Shown: positions 25,655-33,907 of the stretch, piece by piece
Numbering within the stretch: position 1 is the stretch's first letter
How the letters are laid out: each line of letters begins with the position of its first letter
Assembly: GCF_002158865.1 (NCBI RefSeq)
Contig: NZ_CP021455.1
Coordinates: 2,108,001 to 2,172,000, forward strand
Direction of reading: 5' to 3'
DNA length: 64,000 bases
Source of the DNA: Comamonas serinivorans
GTDB taxonomy: Bacteria; Pseudomonadota; Gammaproteobacteria; Burkholderiales; Burkholderiaceae_C
Translations under genes and position numbers: made by a program
Notes under the pieces: generated by a model
Databases searched by the model: none
The model's input: only the letters and a program-made list of their open reading frames with translations
What the model was told of the DNA's origin: nothing

Positions 25655-27082
25655 ATGCTTTACCTCTCCACGCGCGGCCACGCCGAGCGCAAACACTTCT
25701 GCGACATCCTGCTCGAAGGCCTGGCGCCCGATGGTGGCCTGTACCTGCCCGAGCACTACCCGCGGTTTGACGACGCCAGGCTGACCCAGCTGCGCGAGCT
25801 GCACGCCCGCGAGGGCTACGCCGCGCTGGCCCACGCCTTGCTCAGCGAGTACATCGACGACATCCCGTCCGACGACCTGCTGGCCATCTGCCGCAAGACC
25901 TACACGCGCGAGGTGTTCGGCACCGACGCCATCGTGCCGCTGAAGGCGCTCGAGCCCGGCCTCTACCTCGAAGCCCTGTCCAACGGCCCCACGCTGGCCT
26001 TCAAGGACATGGCCATGCAGCTGCTGGGCAACCTGTTCGAGTACGAGCTGGGCCGCCGCCAGGCCGAGCTCAACATCCTGGGCGCGACCAGTGGCGACAC
26101 GGGCAGCGCGGCCGAATACGCTATGCGCGGCAAGCGCGGCATCCGCGTGTTCATGCTGAGCCCGCACGGCCGCATGAGCCCGTTCCAGCAGGCGCAGATG
26201 TTCAGCCTGCAGGACCCCAACATCCACAACATCGCCGTCGAAGGCGTGTTCGACGATTGCCAGGACATCGTCAAGGCCGTCAGCAACGACCACGCCTTCA
26301 AGGCCCGGTACAAGATCGGCACCGTCAACTCCATCAACTGGGCGCGTCTGCTGGCCCAGGTGGTGTATTACTTCGCCGGCTACTTTCAGGCCACGCGCGA
26401 GAACACCGAGCGCGTCAGCTTCACCGTGCCCAGCGGCAACTTCGGCAACGTCTGTGCCGGCCACGTGGCGCGGCAGATGGGCCTGCCCATCGAACAGCTG
26501 GTGGTGGCGACGAACGAGAACGACGTGCTCGACGAGTTCTTCCGCACCGGCGTCTACCAGGTGCGTGATTCGGCCAACACCTGGGAGACGTCCAGCCCGT
26601 CGATGGACATCTCCAAGGCCAGCAACTTCGAGCGCTTCGTGTTCGACCTGCTGGGCCGCAACGGCGATGAGCTGCGCGGCCTGTTCGGCGAGCAGCTGGG
26701 CCGCACCGGGCGGTTTGACCTGAGCGGCGACGCCCGCTTTGCCGATGCCGCCGCACGCTACGGTTTTGTGAGCGGCAAGAGCACACACGCCAACCGGCTC
26801 GACACCATCCGCGCCGTGCACGGCCAGTTCGGCGTGACCATCGACACGCACACGGCCGACGGCGTGAAGGTGGCGCGCGAGCAGGCCAAGCCCGGCGTGC
26901 CCATGATCGTGCTCGAGACGGCGCTGCCGATCAAATTTGCCGCCACCATCACCGAGGCGCTGGGCCACGAACCCGATCGCCCGGCGCAGTTCAACGGCAT
27001 CGAAGACCTGCCCAAGCGCGTGGTCGTGCTGCCGGCGGATGCCGAAGCGGTCAAGCAGCTGATCGAGGCTGAATGCCGCTGA
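25655..27082 (+). CDS. thrC: Threonine synthase
   Basis: A 475-residue PLP enzyme converting O-phosphohomoserine to threonine, of the long (class 2) type found in proteobacteria. MLYLSTRGHAERKHFCDILLEGLAPDGGLYLPE is the conserved N-terminus, which fixes the start at 25655. The PLP lysine is K117 in PTLAFKDMAMQ; LGATSGDTGSAAEYA near 140-154 binds the phosphate, and FTVPSGNFGNVCAGH near 258 the cofactor. The ribosome-binding site is weak (GGTGA). It follows hom on the same strand and precedes an alpha/beta hydrolase and moeA. Confidence 0.96.
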   Translation: MLYLSTRGHAERKHFCDILLEGLAPDGGLYLPEHYPRFDDARLTQLRELHAREGYAALAHALLSEYIDDIPSDDLLAICRKTYTREVFGTDAIVPLKALEPGLYLEALSNGPTLAFKDMAMQLLGNLFEYELGRRQAELNILGATSGDTGSAAEYAMRGKRGIRVFMLSPHGRMSPFQQAQMFSLQDPNIHNIAVEGVFDDCQDIVKAVSNDHAFKARYKIGTVNSINWARLLAQVVYYFAGYFQATRENTERVSFTVPSGNFGNVCAGHVARQMGLPIEQLVVATNENDVLDEFFRTGVYQVRDSANTWETSSPSMDISKASNFERFVFDLLGRNGDELRGLFGEQLGRTGRFDLSGDARFADAAARYGFVSGKSTHANRLDTIRAVHGQFGVTIDTHTADGVKVAREQAKPGVPMIVLETALPIKFAATITEALGHEPDRPAQFNGIEDLPKRVVVLPADAEAVKQLIEAECR

Positions 27083-27086
27083 TGGC

Positions 27087-27138
27087 GGGGTATGCGGCAT
27101 TTGCCGTTGGTATGAAAACGGCAACTGCTGCATATCCG
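27087..27138. repeat. Dispersed GTATG palindrome, copy 10
   Basis: 4 nt after the thrC stop. Perfect inner TTGCCGTT (27101-27108) and AACGGCAA (27117-27124); outer GGGGTATG faces CATATCC. The right-arm lead GAAAACGGCAA is the most common form in the family. Confidence 0.88.
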
Positions 27139-27169
27139 TTGATTCAATGCTTGCCCTGACCGCAGCACC

Positions 27170-27805
27170 ATGAGGCCCAGCAAGCTCATCTTCCTGCCGG
27201 GCGCCGCCGGCCGGTCCGATTACTGGGACACCGTGGCGGCCGCCCTGCAGCACCCGGCCCGGCGCTGCAGCCTGGGCTGGCCGGGCTTTGCCGACGTGCC
27301 GGCGCGGGACGATGTGCAGGGCTTTGACGACCTGGTGCGCCTGGTGCAGGCGGAGATCGACCAGCCCTGCGCGCTGATCGCCCAGTCCATGGGCGGCGCC
27401 GTGGCCTTGAGCGCCGTGTTGCAGCGCGCGCCTGCGGCGCGGGCCCAGGTCACGCACCTGGTGCTGGCCGTCACCTCGGGCGGCGTGGACCTGAGCGGCG
27501 TGGGTGCGCAGGATTGGCGCGCCGCCTTCCTGGCCGAGCGGCCCCGGGTGCCACGCTGGTTCACCGACCTGCGCCTGGATGTGAGTGCGCAGCTGCCCGA
27601 GCTGCGGCAAGCCTGTCTGCTGATCTGGGGCGACAGCGATCCCATCAGCCCGGTCGCCGTCGGCGAGCGCCTGCAGGCCGGCCTGGCGCAGGCGCGGCTG
27701 GTCGTGCTGCCGGGCGCCGGCCACGACCTGGTCCTGACCCACGCCACCGATGTGGCGCGGCTGATCGACGAGCACCTCAGCTTTTCCCCCCACGAACTGC
27801 CATGA
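27170..27805 (+). CDS. Alpha/beta-fold hydrolase
   Basis: A 211-residue small alpha/beta hydrolase of unknown substrate. LIFLPGAAGRSDYW at the N-terminus gives the oxyanion loop, AQSMGGAVAL near 70-79 carries the nucleophile Ser72, WGDSDPISP near 153 the acid and GAGHDLVL near 184 the catalytic His. The triad is complete. Its stop overlaps the moeA start (ATGA), so it is translationally coupled to molybdenum-cofactor synthesis, though no known molybdopterin step needs such an enzyme. Confidence 0.85.
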   Translation: MRPSKLIFLPGAAGRSDYWDTVAAALQHPARRCSLGWPGFADVPARDDVQGFDDLVRLVQAEIDQPCALIAQSMGGAVALSAVLQRAPAARAQVTHLVLAVTSGGVDLSGVGAQDWRAAFLAERPRVPRWFTDLRLDVSAQLPELRQACLLIWGDSDPISPVAVGERLQAGLAQARLVVLPGAGHDLVLTHATDVARLIDEHLSFSPHELP

Positions 27806-29055
27806 CCCCCTGGACCGAACTGGACGTTGCCCTGGCCCACCTGCTGGCCCAGGCCCAGCCGCTGACCCGCACCGAGGTGGTGCCCTGCGAGGCCGCGGCG
27901 GGCCGGGTGCTGGCGCAGGCGGTGGTGTCGGCGCTGGACGTGCCGCCGGCCGACAACTCGGCCATGGATGGCTATGCCGTGCGACTGGCTGATTGGGCGT
28001 TGCCCTCGGCCGGCAGCCCGTTGCCTGCGCTGCCGGTGTCGCAGCGCGTGGCCGCGGGCGAGGTGCCCCAGCCCCTGCAGCCCGGCACGCTGGCGCGCAT
28101 CTTCACCGGGGCCACGCTGCCGCCCGGCGCCGATGCCGTGCAGATGCAGGAGCTGGCCGAGCCCCAGGCCGACGGCACCGTGCGCCTGCTCAGCCTGCCG
28201 CGGCCCGGCGAGTGGATCCGGCGCCAGGGCGAGGACATCGCCACCGGCGCCACCGTGTTGCCGGTCGGCCGCCGCCTGAGCGCATTCGACCTGGGCCTGG
28301 CGGCCTCGGTCGGCGTGCCGGCCCTGCAGGTCGTCGCGCGCCCGCGCGTGGCCGTGCTGTGTTCGGGCAACGAGCTGGTGGCGCCAGGCGCCGTGGCGCC
28401 GCAGGCCTTGCCCGCGGGCCAGATCTTCAACAGCAACCGCCCGGTGCTGCTGGCGCTGCTGCGGGCCCTGGGCTGTGCGGTGAGCGACCTGGGCGTGGCG
28501 CCCGACGACCTGGCGCAGACGCAGGCCTTGCTGGCCGAGGCGGCCCGCGACCACGACCTGGTGCTGGCCAGCGGCGGCATGTCGGTGGGCGAGGAAGACC
28601 ACATGAAAGCCGCGGTGCAGGCGCTGGGCGAGCTGGCACTGTGGCAGATCGCCATGAAGCCCGGCAAGCCGTTTGCGTTCGGCCGGCTGCGGCGCGGTGC
28701 CCGGGCCGGGCAGGCCTGGTTCATCGGCCTGCCGGGCAACCCGGTGTCGAGCAGCGTGTGCAGCCTGCTGCTGGTGCGCCCGTTCGTGCTGGCCCTGCAG
28801 GGCGTGACGGGCGAGGCGCTGGCTTGGCCGGCGCAGCCGCTGCGGGCCGACTTTGCCGTGCCCAAGGCCGGCAAGCGGCGCGAATTCCTGCGCGTGCGCC
28901 GCAACCCGCAGGGTGGGCTGGACCTGTTTGCGCACCAGGGCTCGGGCGTGCTCACCTCGCTGGCCTGGGCCGATGGCCTGGTCGACCTGCCCGCGGGCCA
29001 GACCGTGGCGCCGGGCGATGCCGTGCGCTACATCGCGCTGAGCGATCTGGGCTGA
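27802..29055 (+). CDS. moeA: Molybdopterin molybdenumtransferase
   Basis: A 417-residue MoeA, which inserts molybdate into adenylylated molybdopterin. VVSALDVPPADNSAMDGYAVR near 43-63 is the domain III signature. IFTGATLPPGADAVQMQE near 97 and LASGGMSVGEEDHMKAA near 255 belong to the molybdate and MPT-binding regions, and IGLPGNPVSSSVC near 310 is also conserved. The C-terminal domain IV is intact. It starts inside the preceding hydrolase stop codon. No other moa or mob gene is within the window. Confidence 0.95.
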   Translation: MTPWTELDVALAHLLAQAQPLTRTEVVPCEAAAGRVLAQAVVSALDVPPADNSAMDGYAVRLADWALPSAGSPLPALPVSQRVAAGEVPQPLQPGTLARIFTGATLPPGADAVQMQELAEPQADGTVRLLSLPRPGEWIRRQGEDIATGATVLPVGRRLSAFDLGLAASVGVPALQVVARPRVAVLCSGNELVAPGAVAPQALPAGQIFNSNRPVLLALLRALGCAVSDLGVAPDDLAQTQALLAEAARDHDLVLASGGMSVGEEDHMKAAVQALGELALWQIAMKPGKPFAFGRLRRGARAGQAWFIGLPGNPVSSSVCSLLLVRPFVLALQGVTGEALAWPAQPLRADFAVPKAGKRREFLRVRRNPQGGLDLFAHQGSGVLTSLAWADGLVDLPAGQTVAPGDAVRYIALSDLG

Positions 29056-29321
29056 GGCGGCGCCTCGCTGGCGGGCTTCGTCGCGTCCTGCAGCAGGAGT
29101 CATCCTGCGCAGCAGCGTGGTGCGCGTGGTTGCAGTGTGGGGCCGAGCAGGCGCTGCAGCGGTGGCCAGGCCGCGGCCTCGCGCCACGGTTGCCGGGCCG
29201 CTCGGCCGGACTTGGCCAGGCCGAGGGCGCTTGGCGGCGGGACTGCACGGTCGCCCAGATGGCGGCGGGGCGGGCCTGTTTTTGCGACCATGGGGGCTTG
29301 TTCCACCGATTGGCCCCTCGC

Positions 29322-30404
29322 ATGTCCCCTTTGCTCGACCCCTTGCAGCTTGGCCCCGTTCGCCTGCCCAACCGCATCGTCATGGCGCCGCTCACCCGCA
29401 TGCGCTGCTTCCAGGGCCGCGCGCCGGGCGAGCTGCAGGCCACCCACTATGCGCAGCGCGCCGATGCCGGCCTGATCCTCACCGAAGCTACCAGCGTCAG
29501 CCCCATGGGCGTGGGCTATCCCAACACCCCGGGCATCTGGACCGAAGAGCAGGTGATCGGCTGGAAGCGCGTGGTCGACGCCGTGCACGCCCAGGGTGGC
29601 CGCATTTGCATCCAGCTGTGGCACGTGGGCCGCATCTCCGACCCCGAGCTGCTGGAGGGCGCCTTGCCCGTCGCGCCCAGCGCGATTGCCCCGGCCGGCG
29701 ACGTCAAGGTGCTGCGCCCCAAGCGGCCCTACAGCGTGCCGCGTCCGCTGGAGACGGCCGAAATCGCCGAGGTGGTGCGGGACTTTGCCCGCGCCGCGGC
29801 CAACGCCAAGGCGGCCGGTTTCGATTTCGTCGAGGTGCACGCCGCCAACGGCTACCTGTTCGACCAGTTCATGCACGACGGCAGCAACCAGCGCACCGAC
29901 CAGTACGGCGGCCCGGTCGAGAACCGCGCCCGGCTGCTGATGGAGGTGCTGGACGCCATGGCCCAGGTCTGGCCGAGCGAGCGCATCGGCGTGCACCTGA
30001 ACCTGATGAGCAGCAGCCACGACATGCACGACAGCAACCCCAAGGCCCTGTTCACCCACGTGGCGCAGCAGCTGCAGGCGCGCCAGATCGGCTTCCTGTT
30101 CGCCCGCGAGGCGCTGGTGGGCGAGGGCGCCGCTGCCGTGCTGCCCATGGGCCAACACGTGCGCCCGGTCTACCGCGGCACCTACATCGCCAACGAAGGC
30201 TTCACGCGCGAGACCGGTGAGCGGGTGCTGGAGCGGGGCTGGGCCGACGCCGTGGCCTATGGCCGCGACTACATGGCCAACCCCGACCTGGTGACGCGCT
30301 TCGCGCGCGGCGCGGCGCTCAACGTGCTCAACGACCGCACCGTGTATTCGGCCGACGGCACGGGCTACAACGACTACCCGGTGCTGGACGCGACAAGCGC
30401 CTGA
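29322..30404 (+). CDS. Old Yellow Enzyme-family ene-reductase (NADH:flavin oxidoreductase)
   Basis: A 360-residue FMN enzyme of the Old Yellow Enzyme class, which reduces activated C=C bonds or nitro compounds using NAD(P)H. LGPVRLPNRIVMAPLTRMR at 9-27 binds FMN, LWHVGRIS near 99 and EVHAANGYLFDQFMHDGSN near 172-190 are conserved, with His174 and Asn177 as the substrate-anchoring pair. GRDYMANPDLV near 324 closes the barrel. The start at 29322 is fixed by family alignment. A second, related ene-reductase lies at 50372. A 266-bp spacer without features separates it from moeA. Confidence 0.9.
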   Translation: MSPLLDPLQLGPVRLPNRIVMAPLTRMRCFQGRAPGELQATHYAQRADAGLILTEATSVSPMGVGYPNTPGIWTEEQVIGWKRVVDAVHAQGGRICIQLWHVGRISDPELLEGALPVAPSAIAPAGDVKVLRPKRPYSVPRPLETAEIAEVVRDFARAAANAKAAGFDFVEVHAANGYLFDQFMHDGSNQRTDQYGGPVENRARLLMEVLDAMAQVWPSERIGVHLNLMSSSHDMHDSNPKALFTHVAQQLQARQIGFLFAREALVGEGAAAVLPMGQHVRPVYRGTYIANEGFTRETGERVLERGWADAVAYGRDYMANPDLVTRFARGAALNVLNDRTVYSADGTGYNDYPVLDATSA

Positions 30405-30607
30405 CGCGGCCGATGGCGCCTCGCACGCCGCGCCGCTGCGCCGGTCAGGCGTGAGGCGCGGGGGAGGTGCTTGGCCCGTGAGTGGCGCACGCGCTGCCCT
30501 TGGGCAGGACACGTCGGGCCTTGCGCAGTGACCGGCATCTCTTCAGGCGACCCCGGGAGCCCATGCGGGCCGTGGGCGAATCTGGGTAAATCCACTGAGA
30601 GGAGTTC
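30405..30607. other. Spacer after the ene-reductase, no gene
   Basis: About 200 bp of GC-rich DNA. A 7-bp inverted repeat GCCTGAC/GTCAGGC spans the stop codon region with a loop too long to be a terminator. Nothing else recognised. Confidence 0.4.
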
Positions 30608-30660
30608 AGGGGTATACGGTTGTTTCCGATGTTAGAAAAACGGAAATTCGCCCATACTCC
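30608..30660. repeat. Dispersed GTATG palindrome, copy 11
   Basis: GGGGTATA/CATACTCC outer, TTTCCG/CGGAAA inner, and TTTT directly after. It is 203 nt from the preceding stop, the largest distance seen, and 150 bp upstream of the nitroreductase. Confidence 0.8.
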
Positions 30661-30810
30661 TTTTGAGCAGCGAGGGCTGAAGGCGGTCCAAGCGTGCGAG
30701 ACACGCAGGTGGCAGCGCCGCGCACACGCGCCGGCTAGAGTGTGCGGCGACTGTCGTCATCCCTGTATCGGGTGTGCTGCGGCGCACCCCCAACCTGTTC
30801 CGCCCCAGCC

Positions 30811-31494
30811 ATGACCGTTTCCGTTTCCGAAGCGATGAACTCGCGCGCGTCGATCCGCGACTTTCTGCCCACCCCCGTGCCCGAAGACGTGCTGCGCCGT
30901 GTGCTGAGCACGGCCTCGCGGGCTCCCTCGGGGGGCAACCTGCAGCCCTGGCACATCGACATCGTGTCGGGCGAGAAGCTGGATCAGCTCAAGGCGCTGA
31001 TGCAGCAGACCCTGGCCGACGTGGCGTCGGGCGCGCACAGCGAGGCGCGCGAGTACGACATCTACCCCAAGGAGCTGGCAGCGCCTTACCGCGACTACCG
31101 CTTCAAGGTCGGGGAAGACATGTACGCCCGCCTGGGCATCCCGCGCGAAGACAAGGCGGCCCGGCTGCAGTGGTTTGCCCGAAATTACCAGTTCTTTGGC
31201 GCGCCCACGGCCCTGTTCTGCACCGTCGATCGCGGCATGGGGCCACCCCAGTGGAGCGACCTGGGCATGTTCCTGCAAAGCGTGATGCTGCTGTTGCGCG
31301 AGGAAGGGCTGGACAGCTGCGCCCAGGAGTGCTGGGCGGTCTATCCGACCACGATCCGCGGTTTCCTGGGCACGCCGGACAACCGCATGCTGTTCACCGG
31401 CATGTCCATCGGCTACCGCAACCCCGATCATCCGGTGAACGCGCTGCGCACAGGCCGCGCAGCGCTCGACGGCTTCGTCCAGTTCCACGGCTGA
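30811..31494 (+). CDS. Nitroreductase family protein
   Basis: A 227-residue FMN-dependent nitroreductase-fold protein, likely a homodimer reducing nitro or quinone compounds with NAD(P)H. MNSRASIRDFLPTPVPEDVLRRVL near 9-32 has the Arg-Ser/Ala-Arg FMN phosphate motif, ASRAPSGGNLQPWHI near 34-48 is the hallmark, and GYRNPDHPVN near 200 is the C-terminal signature. An upstream in-frame ATG at 30742 adds a non-conserved stretch, so 30811 is used. The ribosome-binding site is not obvious. It could equally act on an unknown enone; the substrate is not readable. Confidence 0.88.
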   Translation: MTVSVSEAMNSRASIRDFLPTPVPEDVLRRVLSTASRAPSGGNLQPWHIDIVSGEKLDQLKALMQQTLADVASGAHSEAREYDIYPKELAAPYRDYRFKVGEDMYARLGIPREDKAARLQWFARNYQFFGAPTALFCTVDRGMGPPQWSDLGMFLQSVMLLLREEGLDSCAQECWAVYPTTIRGFLGTPDNRMLFTGMSIGYRNPDHPVNALRTGRAALDGFVQFHG

Positions 31495-31710
31495 TCGGCC
31501 GCACGGTCTGGGCCAGGAGGCGGGCCCAGGCGCGACGGTGTCGAGGCCGTCCTGCACGATGGGCTGTGTTGCCATCGCCTGGCGCGCTGAAGAGGCTCCG
31601 CTTGGATGGCAGCCGTCAGCCTGAGGGCCTGACGCCGGCGCCAGGACTGGGTTGAGCGCGCGCACCCGGCGCTGACCGCCAGCCGGCGACGACGCCGTTG
31701 GCCGCATGCC

Positions 31711-31752
31711 GAATCGGTCGGCGGCAAGAACGCCAGCCTCGGTGAAATGATG
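31711..31752 (+). pseudogene. Relic of phosphoenolpyruvate synthase (ppsA) N-terminus
   Basis: Translation from 31711 gives ESVGGKNASLGEMM, which matches the highly conserved N-terminal nucleotide-binding segment of PEP synthase (usually VGGKNASLGEM after an LRMTDVE lead). The upstream flank has decayed (RRRWPHA), and downstream the frame runs into the start of the next gene with no further ppsA similarity. About 14 codons survive, pointing to a deletion of the rest. Confidence 0.6.
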
Positions 31753-31792
31753 GTCAGGCCAGCAGGCCGTGACAGGCGAACTGGAGGAGGGC

Positions 31793-32794
31793 ATGACCGT
31801 GGAGCGTTTCAAGCAGCCGTTGCAGGCACCGACCCAAGCGTGCCTCGATGCCGCGCCCCGGGTGGCCCGGGTGGCGCCGACCCCGGCCTTGCCCGAGGCG
31901 CCGCCTCAACCCGCCTCACCACCCGTGGCGCAGGCGTTGCAGCCTCAGCCCAGAGGCCATGTGCGCACCGCCATCGGCCTGCTGCTGGCCGGCATGGCGT
32001 GCTTTGCCATCTCGGACGCACTGGCCAAGCACCTGGCGCCGCGCGTGGCGGTGCCCGAGCTGGTCTGGTTCCGCTACGTGCTGCTGGCGCTCACCATCGT
32101 GCCGCTGCTGGCCCGCAACCGCGCCTTGCTGCACTCGCCGCGCAAGCTGTTCCAGGTGGGCCGCTGCATGGGCATGCTGGGCGCCGCGCTGTTGTTCGTG
32201 GCCGCGCTGGGCGTCATGCCCCTGGCCGAGGCGACGGCCATCGCCTTTGCCTCGCCCACCTTCACCACGGCGCTGTCGGCGCTGCTGCTCAAGGAGCGCG
32301 TGGATGGCTGGCGCTGGTTCATCGTGCTGGCCGGCCTGGGCGGCGTGCTGGTGGTCATGCAGCCGGGCACGGCGGCCTTTCAGCCCGCGGGGCTGCTGGC
32401 CCTGGCGTCGGCGCTGTGCTGGGCCGTCGCGGTGATGTTCACGCGCAAGGTGGCCGAGACCGACAGCGTGCGGACCACCATGGCGTACTCGGCCCTGGTC
32501 GGCCTGCTGGCGACCAGCGTGGTGGCCTGGCCCAGCCTGCGCTGGCCGGCGCAGGCCGATTGGCTGCCGCTGCTGGGCATGGCCTGCGCCTGGTGCGGGG
32601 CCCAGTGGCTGGTGGTGACGGCTTACCAGCGCATGAACGCCTCGGTGCTGGCGCCGTTTGCCTATGCGCAGCTGCTGTTTGCCGCGCTGCTGGGCCTGGT
32701 GTGGTTCGGCTACTGGCCTTCGCTGCATGCCGTGCTGGGCATGGCCATCATCCTGGCCTGTGGGGTGGCCGCCGCCTGGCGCGCGCGTGCCTGA
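31793..32794 (+). CDS. EamA/DMT-superfamily permease
   Basis: A 333-residue inner-membrane exporter of the drug/metabolite transporter class with two EamA repeats and about ten helices. After a proline- and alanine-rich N-terminal extension (1-58) the first repeat begins AIGLLLAGMACFAISDALAKHLAP, and the second begins at about 200 with GLLALASALCWAVAVMFTRK. The start at 31793 has GGAGG at 31782-31786; a GTG at 31769 is an alternative. The exported substrate is unknown. A ppsA relic ends about 40 bp upstream, so the promoter region may have been rearranged. Confidence 0.9.
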   Translation: MTVERFKQPLQAPTQACLDAAPRVARVAPTPALPEAPPQPASPPVAQALQPQPRGHVRTAIGLLLAGMACFAISDALAKHLAPRVAVPELVWFRYVLLALTIVPLLARNRALLHSPRKLFQVGRCMGMLGAALLFVAALGVMPLAEATAIAFASPTFTTALSALLLKERVDGWRWFIVLAGLGGVLVVMQPGTAAFQPAGLLALASALCWAVAVMFTRKVAETDSVRTTMAYSALVGLLATSVVAWPSLRWPAQADWLPLLGMACAWCGAQWLVVTAYQRMNASVLAPFAYAQLLFAALLGLVWFGYWPSLHAVLGMAIILACGVAAAWRARA

Positions 32795-32804
32795 AGGGCC
32801 ATGG

Positions 32805-32856
32805 CAGTATGGGTGGTTTGCCGTTTTTGGAACAACAGAAGCGACCTGATACTCTG
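32805..32856. repeat. Dispersed GTATG palindrome, copy 12
   Basis: 10 nt after the EamA stop. CAGTATGGG at the left faces GATACTCTG; inner TTTGCCGTTT is intact but its partner has decayed to ACAGAAGCG, so the left arm alone is conserved. Confidence 0.7.
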
Positions 32857-33278
32857 AAGCTGATGAGCAGGGTGCGTGGCAACATCGCCCTCGTCGGGGC
32901 TGCTGCGCCCATCCTGTCCACGGCGAAGGCGGTCTGCGGCCGGAATGCGGAAGGCTTGCAACCGAGGGGCGGGTGAGCCGTCACCCAAGCCAACCACCGC
33001 CAGGATTCAACCGTGCTGGGCAGGCGTACGGGCGGCAGGTGGCAGCGCTGGCGTTCGCGTCGCCGTGAGCCATGGTCTGCTCGTCGTCTTCGGGGTAGTC
33101 GTCCATCGGCACGATTTCGAACAAATCAGCACCGCGCGCGGTGGCACTGCCGAGCCGAACGCGTTTTCCAACACCAACACCGTTGCTGGCGCAGGGGGCC
33201 GGTCCAGCCGGATTGTTCCTCGCGACTTTGGACGGGCTTGGCAGGCCCCGGACTGAGCGCGCTGTGCGTACTGTGCGC
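32857..33278. other. Gene-poor region upstream of the heptamer repeat
   Basis: About 420 bp without a convincing gene. On the minus strand around 32990-33130 an open frame reads LFEIVPMDDYPEDDEQ and then a Cys/Pro-rich tail; it looks protein-like but matches no family I recognise and has no proper start. It may be degraded coding sequence. Confidence 0.35.
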
Positions 33279-33388
33279 GCCTCGCGCCTCGCACCTCGCG
33301 CCTCGCACCTCGCACCTCGCACCTCGCACCTCGCACCTCGCACCTCGCACCTCGCACCTCGCACCTCGCACCTCGCACCTCGCACCTC
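33279..33388. repeat. Heptanucleotide tandem repeat (CTCGCAC)n
   Basis: About 15 consecutive 7-bp units. The first few alternate CTCGCGC and CTCGCAC, then roughly eleven are identical. It lies in the gene-poor stretch before the oligopeptide transporter. Because 7 is not a multiple of 3, all frames read through as 7-residue peptide repeats, which explains the spurious open frames here. Confidence 0.95.
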
Positions 33389-33907
33389 TGGCCGAGGCGC
33401 CCAGTTCGCAGGCCCAGGGGCTGCTGCGGGCCCTTTGCGAGGCCGCAGAAGGCGCGCACAGGCGGTGCGGCTGGTCTGCCCGAGGGCGCATACCCGCGTC
33501 GCAACGGTTCCTGTCGCTGGCGGCTGCGGGCCTGCACTGTCCATCGCCGTGAGCCACCGCGCCCGGCATGTGCGACAGGAACTCGCCGAACGCCTGCAAG
33601 CGATCACCGCTTGAAATCGTCCCGATGGCGACAGACCCGGGTTTCCAAACCGGGTGAATGAGGCGATTTTCCAGAGTAAAGATGCCCTTGGACTGGTGCA
33701 TACCCGAGTTTCCAAAGTGGACGAGCTCCTTAGACTGACTGCATCAACGCGATGTGAAAAGCGCGACGACAAGAAGACCGAGGGACTTGTTCTGCGTTGC
33801 CAACCAGGAGACCGCCATGCCCGCCACCGACTGCCTTGCCTGCCCGCCCCCCGCCTTGTGTCGTCGACCGGCGGTTCGCGGGCTTGACGTGAGCGGGCGG
33901 TAAGACC
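33389..33907. other. Upstream region of the oligopeptide transporter with a repeated CCCGRGTTTCCAAA box
   Basis: No gene recognised in about 520 bp. A 14-mer occurs twice with one mismatch: CCCGGGTTTCCAAA at 33636-33649 and CCCGAGTTTCCAAA at 33703-33716. The first lies in an inverted repeat (CCCGG...CCGGG). A shorter CGGGTTTCCA recurs at 35871-35880 before the first binding-protein gene. These could be regulator sites; no promoter was placed with confidence. Confidence 0.45.

Noticed and set aside
31681..31792. Active ppsA gene entering from the left
   Set aside because: Only about 14 codons match; the upstream frame is not PEP-synthase-like and no continuation exists downstream.
32857..33130. 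Minus-strand frame reading LFEIVPMDDYPEDDEQ as a gene
   Set aside because: No start codon with ribosome-binding site, it runs into the heptamer array, and no family resemblance could be supported.
33279..33388. Heptamer array considered as a CRISPR array or repeat protein
   Set aside because: There are no spacers, the unit is only 7 bp, no cas genes are present, and the peptide repeat appears in every frame simply because of the unit length.
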